DNA of 5,989 nt from Paracoccaceae bacterium (GTDB taxonomy: Bacteria; Pseudomonadota; Alphaproteobacteria; Rhodobacterales; Rhodobacteraceae). Numbering within the stretch: position 1 is the first letter of the stretch; the number at the start of each line of letters is the position of its first letter. Positions 1 through 5,871 of this stretch are shown in pieces. The notes under the pieces are model-generated. The model was not told the origin of the DNA. It ran no database searches and saw only the letters and a program-made list of their open reading frames with translations. A program made the translations under genes and the position numbers. Location: the NCBI GenBank assembly GCA_003512825.1, contig DOOI01000037.1, forward strand, positions 2,035-8,023. The letters run 5' to 3'.

Positions 1-548
1 GCCGTGGGAAGGGTTTCGCCGCCCAAGTGGTGATCGAGAATGATCACATCGCATCCGGCAGCGGCAATGGGGTCATGCGAGAGCGTGCCGCAATCAACGC
101 AGATGATCAGGTCATGAGCTTGGCCCAAAGCCTGCATGGCAGGAACGTTTGGGCCGTAGCCCTCGTCTATTCGGTCAGGAATGTAGAGGGTTGCGTCGCG
201 GCCCATGGTGCGAAGCCACCATAGCAAAAGCGCGGCAGAAGCGCCGCCGTCGACGTCGTAATCCGCAAAGATCGCAATACGTTGTCGGGTCTGCACAGCA
301 AGAAGAAAGCGCTGCGCGGCGCGGTCCATGTCCTTTAGGCGGTGCGGATCGGGGAGGAGGTCGCGCAGTTGCGGCTCGAGGTAGCCTGACGCCTCGTGCG
401 GGGCGACACCTTGGCGAGCGAGCGTGAGGCAGAGGGGCAGGGGTAACGCAGTCTCTTGGCGGATCGCCTCGGCTTGACGCTCAATCTCGGGTGCGGGGCC
501 GACCCAGCGGCGCCCTGTCAGCGATGATGTGACATCAAGAAATCCCAT
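1..548 (-). CDS. recJ: Single-stranded-DNA-specific exonuclease RecJ, N-terminal part (runs off the left edge)
   Basis: RecJ is a cytoplasmic 5'-3' single-strand DNA exonuclease of the DHH phosphoesterase superfamily, acting in recombination and mismatch repair. Only the first 182 codons are present, roughly a third of a normal RecJ. The protein starts MGFLDVTSSLTGRRW. Three catalytic motifs are visible: motif I as DYDVDGG (residues 96-102), motif II as VDCGT (151-155) and the family-defining DHH at 172-174. These aspartates and histidines bind the catalytic metal ions. The ATG lies 3 nt after the hisE stop and in the same frame (TGA GCG ATG). I see no clear Shine-Dalgarno, so translation probably depends on coupling to hisE. 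The frame is open to the window edge with no disruption. The family call is firm; the linkage to histidine genes appears organisational rather than functional. Confidence 0.93.
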   Translation of the reverse strand, partial: MGFLDVTSSLTGRRWVGPAPEIERQAEAIRQETALPLPLCLTLARQGVAPHEASGYLEPQLRDLLPDPHRLKDMDRAAQRFLLAVQTRQRIAIFADYDVDGGASAALLLWWLRTMGRDATLYIPDRIDEGYGPNVPAMQALGQAHDLIICVDCGTLSHDPIAAAGCDVIILDHHLGGETLPT

Positions 549-551
549 CGC

Positions 552-860
552 TCAGCCGCGCGCAGCTTTTTCCGCGATCCCGGATGTCGCTTGGCGGCGG
601 GCGAGTTCTGCCATGACATCTGACAGTTCCACATCGCGGGCGCGAAGCATCACGAGCAGGTGGAAAAGCACATCAGCGGCTTCGGAAGTGAGGCGGGCAC
701 GGTCGCCTTTGACGGCTTCGATGATGGCTTCTACCGCTTCCTCGCCAAATTTCTCGGCGCATTTTTCCGGGCCTTTGGCGAGGAGTTTCGCGGTCCAGCT
801 TGTGTCTGGGTCGGCGCTGGCGCGGGCAGCAATGATTTGGGCGAGATCGTCGAGCGTCAT
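552..860 (-). CDS. hisE: Phosphoribosyl-ATP pyrophosphatase HisE
   Basis: HisE hydrolyses phosphoribosyl-ATP to phosphoribosyl-AMP and pyrophosphate, the second step of histidine biosynthesis, in the cytoplasm. The 102-residue product has the normal length for a stand-alone HisE not fused to HisI. It shows the all-alpha MazG-like signature: [16 protein letters not shown] (residues 29-44) and [14 protein letters not shown] (59-72). These supply the metal-binding acidic residues E41/E44 and E60/D63. The SWTAKL segment (21-26) is also typical. The ATG overlaps the hisF stop as ATGA (4 nt shared), and an AGGA inside the end of hisF sits 7 nt upstream, so it is coupled to hisF. No residue I would call essential is missing. 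Confidence 0.96.
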   Translation of the reverse strand: MTLDDLAQIIAARASADPDTSWTAKLLAKGPEKCAEKFGEEAVEAIIEAVKGDRARLTSEAADVLFHLLVMLRARDVELSDVMAELARRQATSGIAEKAARG

Positions 861-1621
861 GCGTCCATCCTCATGGGAATGCCATTCGCGGCCATATGGG
901 CCTTTGCCTCGGCTATGGTGAATTCGCCGAAGTGAAAGATTGAGGCGGCAAGCACAGCAGACGCGCCGCCAAGAGTGACACCCTCAACCAAGTGGTCCAG
1001 CGTACCCACGCCGCCAGAGGCAATGACCGGGATATCCACCGCGTCCGAGATGGCGCGCGTGAGAGGCAGGTTATAGCCGCCCTTCGTGCCGTCGCGATCC
1101 ATTGACGTGAGCAATATTTCGCCCGCGCCTTTTGCGGCAACAAGGCGGGCAAATTCGATGGCGTCGATGCCTGTGGGTTTGCGCCCGCCATGGGTGAAGA
1201 TTTCCCATTTGCCGGGGCTGACGGTTTTGGCGTCGATGGCGACGACGATACATTGGGAGCCAAAGTGGTCAGCGGCTTCGGCTACGACATCGGGATTGGC
1301 AACAGCTGCGGAATTGAAGCTGACTTTATCGGCACCTGCGAGCAGCAGTTTTCGCACATCGCTGGCCGTGCGAACGCCGCCACCGACTGTGAGTGGGACA
1401 AAGCATTGTTCAGCCGTGCGCGTGACCACATCGAGCATAACGCCACGATTTTCGTGGGTGGCATGAATGTCGAGAAAGCAAATCTCATCCGCACCTGCGG
1501 CGTCATAGGCGCGCGCGGCATCCACCGGGTCACCCGCGTCGCGGAGGTTGAGGAAGTTCACGCCTTTGACCACACGGCCATCGGCCACGTCGAGGCAAGG
1601 GATCAGACGGGTTTTCAGCAT
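857..1621 (-). CDS. hisF: Imidazole glycerol phosphate synthase, cyclase subunit HisF
   Basis: HisF is the cyclase half of imidazole glycerol phosphate synthase. It uses ammonia from the glutaminase subunit HisH to turn PRFAR into imidazole glycerol phosphate and AICAR. The product is 254 residues, a normal (beta/alpha)8 barrel length. The catalytic aspartates are present: D11 in LIPCLDV and D130 in VVAIDAK. Phosphate-binding glycine motifs are at VGGGVRT (79-85) and IASGGVG (200-206). The start chosen is [12 protein letters not shown], with GAGGA 8 nt upstream. A GTG five codons earlier is in frame but overlaps that Shine-Dalgarno, so it is unlikely. hisE follows with a 4-nt overlap. hisH is not in the window and must lie elsewhere. 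A weak promoter candidate lies just upstream. Confidence 0.97.
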   Translation of the reverse strand: MLKTRLIPCLDVADGRVVKGVNFLNLRDAGDPVDAARAYDAAGADEICFLDIHATHENRGVMLDVVTRTAEQCFVPLTVGGGVRTASDVRKLLLAGADKVSFNSAAVANPDVVAEAADHFGSQCIVVAIDAKTVSPGKWEIFTHGGRKPTGIDAIEFARLVAAKGAGEILLTSMDRDGTKGGYNLPLTRAISDAVDIPVIASGGVGTLDHLVEGVTLGGASAVLAASIFHFGEFTIAEAKAHMAANGIPMRMDA

Positions 1622-1903
1622 AGGCGACGTCCTCACTGGCTGTTGTGGGGTCTAGCGTGAACGCAAGGGTTTGGCCAGTCACTGCGGCCAAGGCGAACGG
1701 CCTTTGTCAAAGGAAACCTGTTGATGCGGATGATCACGACCAAGACGACGCGTAAGACCGAAGCGGCTGTGACGGGATATCGACAGATGCGCCCAGCGAT
1801 GCGGTGATGATGAAGGACTGCGCCGTCCTCAAAGGAGGGGCAAGATGCCACGTGCGTCCGGCCATATCTGTCGAGGCGTTTTCACGGATTGCCCAAGGTG
1901 CGT
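1622..1903. other. 282-bp gap between the membrane-protein gene and hisF, with small palindromes and no convincing gene
   Basis: This stretch interrupts the otherwise tight hisA-hisF series. I see no tRNA or strong U-tailed terminator. It contains three small dyads: CCTTTG-T-CAAAGG (1701-1713), GGCA-AGA-TGCC (1839-1849) and CACGTG (1849-1854). A short minus-strand open frame (1633-1851, GTG start) resembles nothing I know and covers the proposed hisF promoter. A plus-strand AGGAGG (1833-1838) sits 6 nt ahead of an ATG at 1845, but the frame it opens runs antisense into the membrane-protein gene. The most economical reading is a spacer carrying the hisF promoter. Confidence 0.5.
1649..1677 (-). 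promoter_or_regulatory. Candidate promoter for hisF-hisE-recJ
   Basis: On the minus strand GCTAGACC resembles the alphaproteobacterial -10 consensus (GCTANAWC type). A TGGCCA lies 17 nt upstream as a -35 (4 of 6 matches to TTGACA). Initiation about 7 nt downstream of the -10 would give a leader of about 20 nt carrying the hisF Shine-Dalgarno. The -35 is poor and the call is inference; read-through from hisA would be an alternative source of transcript. Confidence 0.33.
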
Positions 1904-2236
1904 TCAGGTGCTGTGTTTCTCACGACGGACCAGCCAACCGATGCCTGCAAGGATCAACAGACCCGGAGTGAGCAGGAAAAGCACCGTGAGGTTCGCAAAG
2001 AGAATATCGCGCATTGGATTGACGATAAACGCGATCGAAGGGCGGCAATTGCCCCATGGGCCTTCGAAGCCTCCCTCGCAGGCAAACTCGGCGACAAGAA
2101 ATACCGCATGAAGGCAGGCATTGAGGAATGGCACGACGCAAAGCCAGCGCAACATGCCGGGCAACACGCGCCAAATGGCTAGGGCGGCAAAAAGCGGCGC
2201 GCTCAAAGTGAGGGCGGCGAGCGCGGCATCCAACAT
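1904..2236 (-). CDS. Small predicted inner-membrane protein of unknown function, coupled to hisA
   Basis: I do not recognise this 110-residue protein. It is strongly hydrophobic, with probable membrane segments near residues 4-24, 29-50 and 77-103, then a basic tail (RREK) that suggests a cytoplasmic C-terminus. The loop between segments two and three holds two cysteines (C53 and C64, in CEGGFEGPWGNC), which could form a disulfide if the loop faces the periplasm. The ATG follows the hisA stop by 4 nt, with GAAGG 9 nt upstream inside the hisA end, so it is probably co-translated with hisA. No link to histidine synthesis can be read from the sequence. The position, coding length and membrane pattern support a real gene; the function is open. 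Confidence 0.72.
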   Translation of the reverse strand: MLDAALAALTLSAPLFAALAIWRVLPGMLRWLCVVPFLNACLHAVFLVAEFACEGGFEGPWGNCRPSIAFIVNPMRDILFANLTVLFLLTPGLLILAGIGWLVRREKHST

Positions 2237-2240
2237 CCGG

Positions 2241-2963
2241 TCAGGCCTTCAATGCCGCAAGCGCCGTCGCGAGATCGATCGCCCCATCGTACAGCGCCCG
2301 GCCTGAAATCGCGCCATTCAGCTCTGCGCCACAATCGCGCAATGCAATCAGATCTGCCAGCGAAGACACGCCACCAGAGGCAATGACCGGGATGGAGACC
2401 GCCCGCGCCAAGGCGGCGGTTTCGTCAATATTGGGTCCCTGCATCGCGCCATCGCGGTTGATATCTGTGTAGATGATCGCCGCCACGCCAGCATCCTCAT
2501 AGGATTTGGCGAGATCGGTGGCGGTGACGTTGGTCTCTTCGGCCCAACCTTTGGTCGCGACCATGCCCTTGCGTGCGTCTATGCCCACCGCGACATGGCC
2601 GGGAAAGGCGCGGCACGCCTCCCGCACCAAGCTGGGGTTCTCGACTGCCACGGTTCCCAAGATGACGCGGGCCAATCCTTTGGAGAGCCAGCGCTCAATG
2701 GTGGCCATGTCACGGATCCCCCACCAGAGTTGCGCGGGCACTTTTGTACGGCGCAAGATCTCTTCAACAGGGGCGGCATTCACCGGCTCGCCTGCAAAGG
2801 CCCCGTTCAAGTCGACCAAATGCAGCCAGGTACAGCCCGCCTCTACAAACTCCATCGCCTGCGCGGCGGGATCTTCGTTGAAAACAGTCGCCTGATCCAT
2901 CGCGCCTTTGTAAAGACGCACGGCCTTGCCGTCTTTGAGGTCGATCGCGGGATAAAGGATCAT
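2241..2963 (-). CDS. hisA: ProFAR isomerase HisA, with an altered phosphate-loop motif
   Basis: HisA is 1-(5-phosphoribosyl)-5-[(5-phosphoribosylamino)methylideneamino]imidazole-4-carboxamide isomerase. It converts ProFAR to PRFAR, the substrate of HisF-HisH, by an Amadori rearrangement. The product is 240 residues, the usual length for this (beta/alpha)8 barrel. The catalytic aspartates are present as D8 ([11 protein letters not shown]) and D129 ([10 protein letters not shown]), and the second phosphate motif IASGGVSS (194-201) is intact. The oddity is at residues 79-84: the expected LGGGIR reads LWWGIR, with W80 and W81 in place of two loop glycines. The frame is otherwise intact. The ATG has AGGAG 7 nt upstream. 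The membrane-protein gene follows 4 nt after the stop. A divergent spacer of 127 nt separates it from the first DUF2147 gene. Confidence 0.95.
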   Translation of the reverse strand: MILYPAIDLKDGKAVRLYKGAMDQATVFNEDPAAQAMEFVEAGCTWLHLVDLNGAFAGEPVNAAPVEEILRRTKVPAQLWWGIRDMATIERWLSKGLARVILGTVAVENPSLVREACRAFPGHVAVGIDARKGMVATKGWAEETNVTATDLAKSYEDAGVAAIIYTDINRDGAMQGPNIDETAALARAVSIPVIASGGVSSLADLIALRDCGAELNGAISGRALYDGAIDLATALAALKA

Positions 2964-2986
2964 GGGAGAGCTCCTGAGTTTTGCTC

Positions 2987-3015
2987 CCCTTAGCCCGCAG
3001 ACAGGTTGAATGCAA
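2987..3015 (-). promoter_or_regulatory. Candidate hisA promoter
   Basis: On the minus strand TTGCAT (3015-3010) is followed after exactly 17 nt by TAAGGG (2992-2987), preceded by GC, which resembles an alphaproteobacterial housekeeping promoter. Initiation near 2980 would leave a short leader of about 17 nt containing the AGGAG at 2971-2975. There is no room for a his leader-peptide attenuator. The placement is good; the -10 match is only moderate. Confidence 0.42.
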
Positions 3016-3090
3016 ATGACCCATCGTCACCCTTGATTGTGAGAGAGATTCTTTGGCAGGGTAAAGTTGGTATCCAGGGAGGATCGACCA

Positions 3091-3477
3091 ATGAAAAAAG
3101 GGATTTTGGCGGCAATTTTCGCCGTGACTGCCGCGACGGCCGCCTTGGCTGATCCAGTCGAGGGCGTATGGAAGACGCAACCTGACGATGGAGCCTATGC
3201 CCATGTCAAAATGTCACCCTGCGGTGATGCGATTTGTGGCACCATTGTAAAGACCTTCAATGATGGGGGCGAATACAAATCACCCAATTTGGGCAAGGCG
3301 CTTGTACGGGGGATGAAACCCACGTCGAGTGGCAAATACGAGGGAGAAGTCTGGCGACCCTCGAATGACAAAATCTATCTCGGCAAAATCGAGTTGAACG
3401 GGGCCACGCTCAAACTTGCCGGCTGCGTTGCGGGCGGGTTGATCTGCTCCAAACAAACCTGGCAGCGGCTGAACTGA
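3091..3477 (+). CDS. Exported DUF2147 domain protein, first of a tandem pair
   Basis: This 128-residue protein has a clear Sec signal peptide: MKK, a hydrophobic core (residues 4-19) and a probable cleavage after ALA at residue 20. The mature part starts DPVEGVWKTQPD. It then follows the DUF2147 (PF09917) pattern: a GxW start, a Cys-rich turn PCGDAICGT (43-51) and an ELNG strand (101-104). It ends in a second Cys pair (C112, C119) and QTW. Four cysteines (44, 49, 112, 119) in an exported protein suggest two disulfides. The family's biochemical role is not established, so I assign no activity. The ATG has AGGGAGGA 7 nt upstream; an in-frame TTG at 3067 lies before that site and was not used. 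A strong terminator follows. The downstream gene is a diverged paralogue with the same mature N-terminus. Confidence 0.9.
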   Translation: MKKGILAAIFAVTAATAALADPVEGVWKTQPDDGAYAHVKMSPCGDAICGTIVKTFNDGGEYKSPNLGKALVRGMKPTSSGKYEGEVWRPSNDKIYLGKIELNGATLKLAGCVAGGLICSKQTWQRLN

Positions 3478-3510
3478 TCCCTCACAGCTCCGCTTCGGCG
3501 AGGACTTGCC

Positions 3511-3548
3511 GATGCCTCCTGTCACTTGGCTGGAGGCATCTTTCGTTT
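3511..3548 (+). terminator. Intrinsic terminator after the first DUF2147 gene
   Basis: GATGCCTCC (3511-3519) pairs perfectly with GGAGGCATC (3532-3540) across a 12-nt loop, and TTTCGTTT follows on the plus strand. This is a standard Rho-independent arrangement 34 nt after the stop. A short CGC-TTCG-GCG hairpin (3491-3500) precedes it. The terminator implies the second DUF2147 gene has its own promoter or depends on read-through. Confidence 0.8.
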
Positions 3549-3590
3549 CATGCTATTCGAACCCCAAAGTGTTCAATTCAGGATTGCGTC

Positions 3591-3974
3591 ATGAAATTTT
3601 TTTTCGCCTTGTTTCTTGTCGCAGCCCCTGCTTTTGCTGTCGCCGACCCTGTAGAAGGGGTGTGGAAAACACAGCCTGATCGCAAGGACCTTGTGAGCCA
3701 TATCCAAGTGTCGCAATGCGGTACCAAAATCTGCGGCACGGTGCTCAAGGCTTTTGACCTTTCGGGCAAGGAAGTAAAAACGCCGAATATCGGAAAACAT
3801 CTCTTTTGGGATATGGAAGCTGCCGGAGGCGAAAAATACGGCAATGGCGTTGTTCAGGTCGCGTCCCTCAACATGAAGGCACGCGCCACGATGGAGCTGA
3901 ACGGCAATAATCTGCGCGTCACGGGGTGCAAAGGGCCTGCCTGCTACGGTCAGACGTGGAGCCGCCTGAAGTGA
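3591..3974 (+). CDS. Exported DUF2147 domain protein, second of a tandem pair
   Basis: This 127-residue protein has a signal peptide with a hydrophobic core (FFFALFLVAAPAFA) and probable cleavage after residue 18 (AVA). The mature N-terminus DPVEGVWKTQPD is identical over 12 residues to that of the upstream gene. The same DUF2147 (PF09917) features follow: QCGTKICGT (42-50), a central region with LFWDM (71-75), MELNGN (101-106), and a terminal Cys pair (C113, C118) before QTW. The four cysteines (43, 48, 113, 118) align with those of the neighbour. The middle of the protein (residues 31-37 and about 72-98) is the divergent part. The start is ATG with AGGA 7 nt upstream. The role is presumably periplasmic, but the activity is unknown. 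The gene converges on pyrG with a GC-rich repeat between the stops. Confidence 0.9.
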   Translation: MKFFFALFLVAAPAFAVADPVEGVWKTQPDRKDLVSHIQVSQCGTKICGTVLKAFDLSGKEVKTPNIGKHLFWDMEAAGGEKYGNGVVQVASLNMKARATMELNGNNLRVTGCKGPACYGQTWSRLK

Positions 3975-3998
3975 CGGCGCGCCCGGCCTTCTGTTCTC

Positions 3999-4053
3999 TT
4001 TGACAAAAATATCCCGGGGGTGAGGCCGGAGGCCGAGGGGGCAGCGCCCCCTG
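3999..4053. repeat. GC-rich palindromic intergenic element between convergent genes
   Basis: This element fills most of the gap between the second DUF2147 gene and pyrG. It has modular structure: a T/A segment (TTTGACAAAAATAT), then CCCGGGGG, then GAGGCCG twice in tandem (4022-4028 and 4029-4035), which also forms GGCC-GGA-GGCC, then AGGGGGC-AGC-GCCCCCT (4036-4052). From memory, closely similar strings recur between genes in Rhodobacterales genomes. A single copy is present here, so its dispersed-repeat status is inferred from that recollection. Its position suggests a role in ending convergent transcription. Confidence 0.5.
4036..4052 (-). terminator. Probable pyrG terminator hairpin
   Basis: The 7-bp perfect stem AGGGGGC/GCCCCCT with a 3-nt loop starts 8 nt after the pyrG stop. 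A minus-strand ATATTTTTG lies about 25 nt further on rather than directly at the stem, so this is not a textbook U-tailed terminator. The larger element may act as a whole. Confidence 0.45.
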
Positions 4054-4059
4054 ACAGCC

Positions 4060-5703
4060 TCAGACCAAGCGCGAGGTTTCCACTGCGGCGCGGACAAAGT
4101 CGCGGAACAGGGGATGGGGGTCGAAGGGTTTGGATTTCAGTTCCGGGTGAAACTGAACGCCGATAAACCAAGGGTGGTCTTTCCATTCGACGATTTCCGG
4201 CAAGCGGCCATCGGGGGACATGCCGGAGAAAGCCAAGCCGCAGGTTTCCAGTTTTTCACGGTAGCGAATGTCGACCTCGTAGCGGTGGCGATGGCGCTCT
4301 TCGATTTTGGTGGTTCCATAAACGTCGGCCACTCTTGAGCCGGGTGTCAGCGTCGCATTATAGGCCCCTAAGCGCATGGTGCCGCCCTTGTCATCACCCA
4401 GTTTGCGCTCGACTACATGGTTGCCCTGCACCCATTCCTTGAGGTGGTAAACCACGGGTTCAAAACGTTTTTCGCCTTTTTCGTGGTCAAATTCCTCGGA
4501 GCCTGCGCGCGCCACGCCTGCAACGTTCCGGGCGGCTTCAATCACCGCCATTTGCATGCCGAGGCAAATACCAAGGTAAGGGATGTTCCGGGTACGGGCG
4601 AATTCGGCGGCTTTGATCTTGCCTTCTGTGCCGCGTTCGCCGAAGCCGCCCGGCACGAGGATGGCATGGAAGCCTTCGAGGTGTGGTGCGGCGTCTTCCG
4701 TATCAAAGACTTCGGCATCAACCCATGACACATTGACCTTGACGCGATTGGCCATGCCCCCATGCACGAGGGCCTCCTTGATCGATTTATAGGCGTCTTC
4801 GAGTTGGGTGTATTTGCCAACGATTGCGATATTTGCCGCGCCATCGACGTTACGGATACGGTCAACGACATCCTCCCATTTCCGCAAATCGGGACGGGGC
4901 GCGGGGCTGATCTGGAAGGCGTCCAGCACAGCTTGGTCGAGGCCTTCGCCATGATAGGCCAAGGGGGCTTCGTAGATCGAGGCCAGATCGTAGGCCGGGA
5001 TGACGGCTTCTTTGCGAACGTTGCAGAAGAGCGCGATTTTCTCGCGTTCCCGCTCGGGGATGGCGTGTTCTGAACGACAGACCAGCACATCGGGGGCAAG
5101 ACCGATGGATTGCAGCTCCTTGACCGAGTGCTGGGTGGGTTTGGTTTTCAATTCTCCGGACGCGGCGAGGTAGGGCAGAAGGGTGATGTGCATCAAGATG
5201 CATTCGCCGCGGGGGCGTTCGTGGATGAATTGGCGGATTGCCTCAAAGAAGGGCAGGCCTTCGATGTCGCCGACTGTGCCGCCGATCTCGCAGAGCATGA
5301 AATCCACTTCATCTCCGCCGATGCGGAGGAAGTCTTTGATTTCATTGGTAACATGTGGGACGACTTGGATGGTTTTCCCCAAGTAATCACCGCGGCGCTC
5401 TTTTTCGAGCACGTTGGAATAGATCCGGCCTGATGAGATCGAGTCGGTCTTGCGGGCGGCCACCCCGGTGAAGCGCTCGTAATGCCCCAAGTCGAGGTCG
5501 GTTTCTGCGCCGTCGTCAGTGACGAAAACTTCGCCATGTTCGAAGGGTGACATCGTGCCGGGATCGACGTTGAGATAGGGATCAAGTTTGCGGAGGCGCA
5601 CGGAAAAGCCGCGTGCTTGCAGGAGGGCGCCCAAAGCCGCAGAGGCGAGGCCTTTGCCAAGGGAAGAAACCACACCGCCTGTGATGAAGATATAGCGCGC
5701 CAT
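4060..5703 (-). CDS. pyrG: CTP synthase PyrG
   Basis: CTP synthase converts UTP, ATP and glutamine to CTP, the last step of de novo pyrimidine nucleotide synthesis, in the cytoplasm. The 547-residue length matches the family. The N-terminal amidoligase domain (about 1-265) has the ATP loop [10 protein letters not shown] (9-18), [15 protein letters not shown] (39-53), and acidic Mg-binding positions D71 and E139 (CEIGGTVGD). The C-terminal class I glutaminase domain (about 290-547) has the oxyanion region PGGFGERG (351-358), nucleophile C380 in GICLGMQ, and H519/E521 in QFHPELKS, completing the triad. No key residue is missing. The ATG is preceded by GGGAGG with a 7-nt spacer. secG lies upstream on the same strand, an adjacency I associate with alphaproteobacteria. 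The 168-nt leader contains two strong inverted repeats and a candidate promoter, so expression may not depend solely on secG. Confidence 0.98.
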   Translation of the reverse strand: MARYIFITGGVVSSLGKGLASAALGALLQARGFSVRLRKLDPYLNVDPGTMSPFEHGEVFVTDDGAETDLDLGHYERFTGVAARKTDSISSGRIYSNVLEKERRGDYLGKTIQVVPHVTNEIKDFLRIGGDEVDFMLCEIGGTVGDIEGLPFFEAIRQFIHERPRGECILMHITLLPYLAASGELKTKPTQHSVKELQSIGLAPDVLVCRSEHAIPEREREKIALFCNVRKEAVIPAYDLASIYEAPLAYHGEGLDQAVLDAFQISPAPRPDLRKWEDVVDRIRNVDGAANIAIVGKYTQLEDAYKSIKEALVHGGMANRVKVNVSWVDAEVFDTEDAAPHLEGFHAILVPGGFGERGTEGKIKAAEFARTRNIPYLGICLGMQMAVIEAARNVAGVARAGSEEFDHEKGEKRFEPVVYHLKEWVQGNHVVERKLGDDKGGTMRLGAYNATLTPGSRVADVYGTTKIEERHRHRYEVDIRYREKLETCGLAFSGMSPDGRLPEIVEWKDHPWFIGVQFHPELKSKPFDPHPLFRDFVRAAVETSRLV

Positions 5704-5746
5704 TGTGAGGCCTCCCGTTGGTCCGATTCGGTCAAATGAGGCCCGG

Positions 5747-5767
5747 GCGGTCTTTTAAAAAGACCGC
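5747..5767. repeat. 10-bp inverted repeat in the pyrG leader
   Basis: The arms GCGGTCTTTT and AAAAGACCGC flank one central base and form a perfect 21-nt dyad, 44 nt upstream of the pyrG ATG. In pyrG mRNA it would fold with an A/U-rich top and a GC-rich base. The U-run is in the loop, not after the stem, so it is not a standard terminator. It could be a protein-binding operator, an mRNA-stabilising hairpin, or part of an attenuator. Confidence 0.6.
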
Positions 5768-5784
5768 AGTACCACGGGACTCAC

Positions 5785-5813
5785 GACATAGATTATTTTT
5801 GCATCCCCCGCAA
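5785..5813 (-). promoter_or_regulatory. Candidate pyrG promoter
   Basis: On the minus strand TTGCGG (5813-5808) and TATGTC (5790-5785) are spaced by exactly 17 nt. Initiation near 5778 would give a leader of about 75 nt including the 5747-5767 dyad and the Shine-Dalgarno. The -35 falls inside one arm of the larger inverted repeat, so factor binding or DNA structure there could affect transcription. This is inferred from sequence only. Confidence 0.4.
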
Positions 5814-5847
5814 GATGACCGCAACATGGTGTTGCAGGCGGGGGATG
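5802..5847. repeat. Long nested inverted repeat between secG and pyrG
   Basis: CATCCCCCGC (5802-5811) pairs perfectly with GCGGGGGATG (5838-5847). Inside the 26-nt loop a second hairpin forms, GCAACA-TGG-TGTTGC (5821-5835). It starts about 25 nt after the secG stop and could protect the 3' end of secG mRNA or stop transcription. No U-tract follows on either strand; the minus strand continues with an A-run. A Rho-independent terminator is therefore not supported. Confidence 0.6.
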
Positions 5848-5871
5848 TTCCTCAATGGCTAGTAGGCGCGA

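Noticed and set aside
529..935. Plus-strand frames over hisE and the end of hisF
   Set aside because: Antisense to genes with clear family motifs; no domain of their own.
1622..1636. Earlier in-frame GTG start for hisF (five extra codons)
   Set aside because: The extension covers the GAGGA ribosome-binding site, and the [12 protein letters not shown] start places the catalytic Asp at the family position 11.
1633..1851. Minus-strand 72-codon open frame upstream of hisF
   Set aside because: GTG start, no recognisable domain, odd composition, and it overlaps the hisF Shine-Dalgarno and the proposed promoter.
1845..2111. Plus-strand 88-codon frame as a gene
   Set aside because: Good Shine-Dalgarno, but most of it is antisense to a better-supported membrane-protein gene and the product is unrecognisable; kept only as a finding.
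2964..3000. Histidine leader-peptide attenuator upstream of hisA
   Set aside because: The predicted leader is short, with no run of His codons and no alternative stem pair.
4417..4728. Plus-strand open frames within pyrG
   Set aside because: They lie antisense to a fully conserved CTP synthase and reflect its codon bias in a GC-rich genome.
5802..5847. Rho-independent terminator for secG
   Set aside because: The stem is strong, but the minus strand continues with an A-run and not a U-tract, so it was recorded as an inverted repeat.
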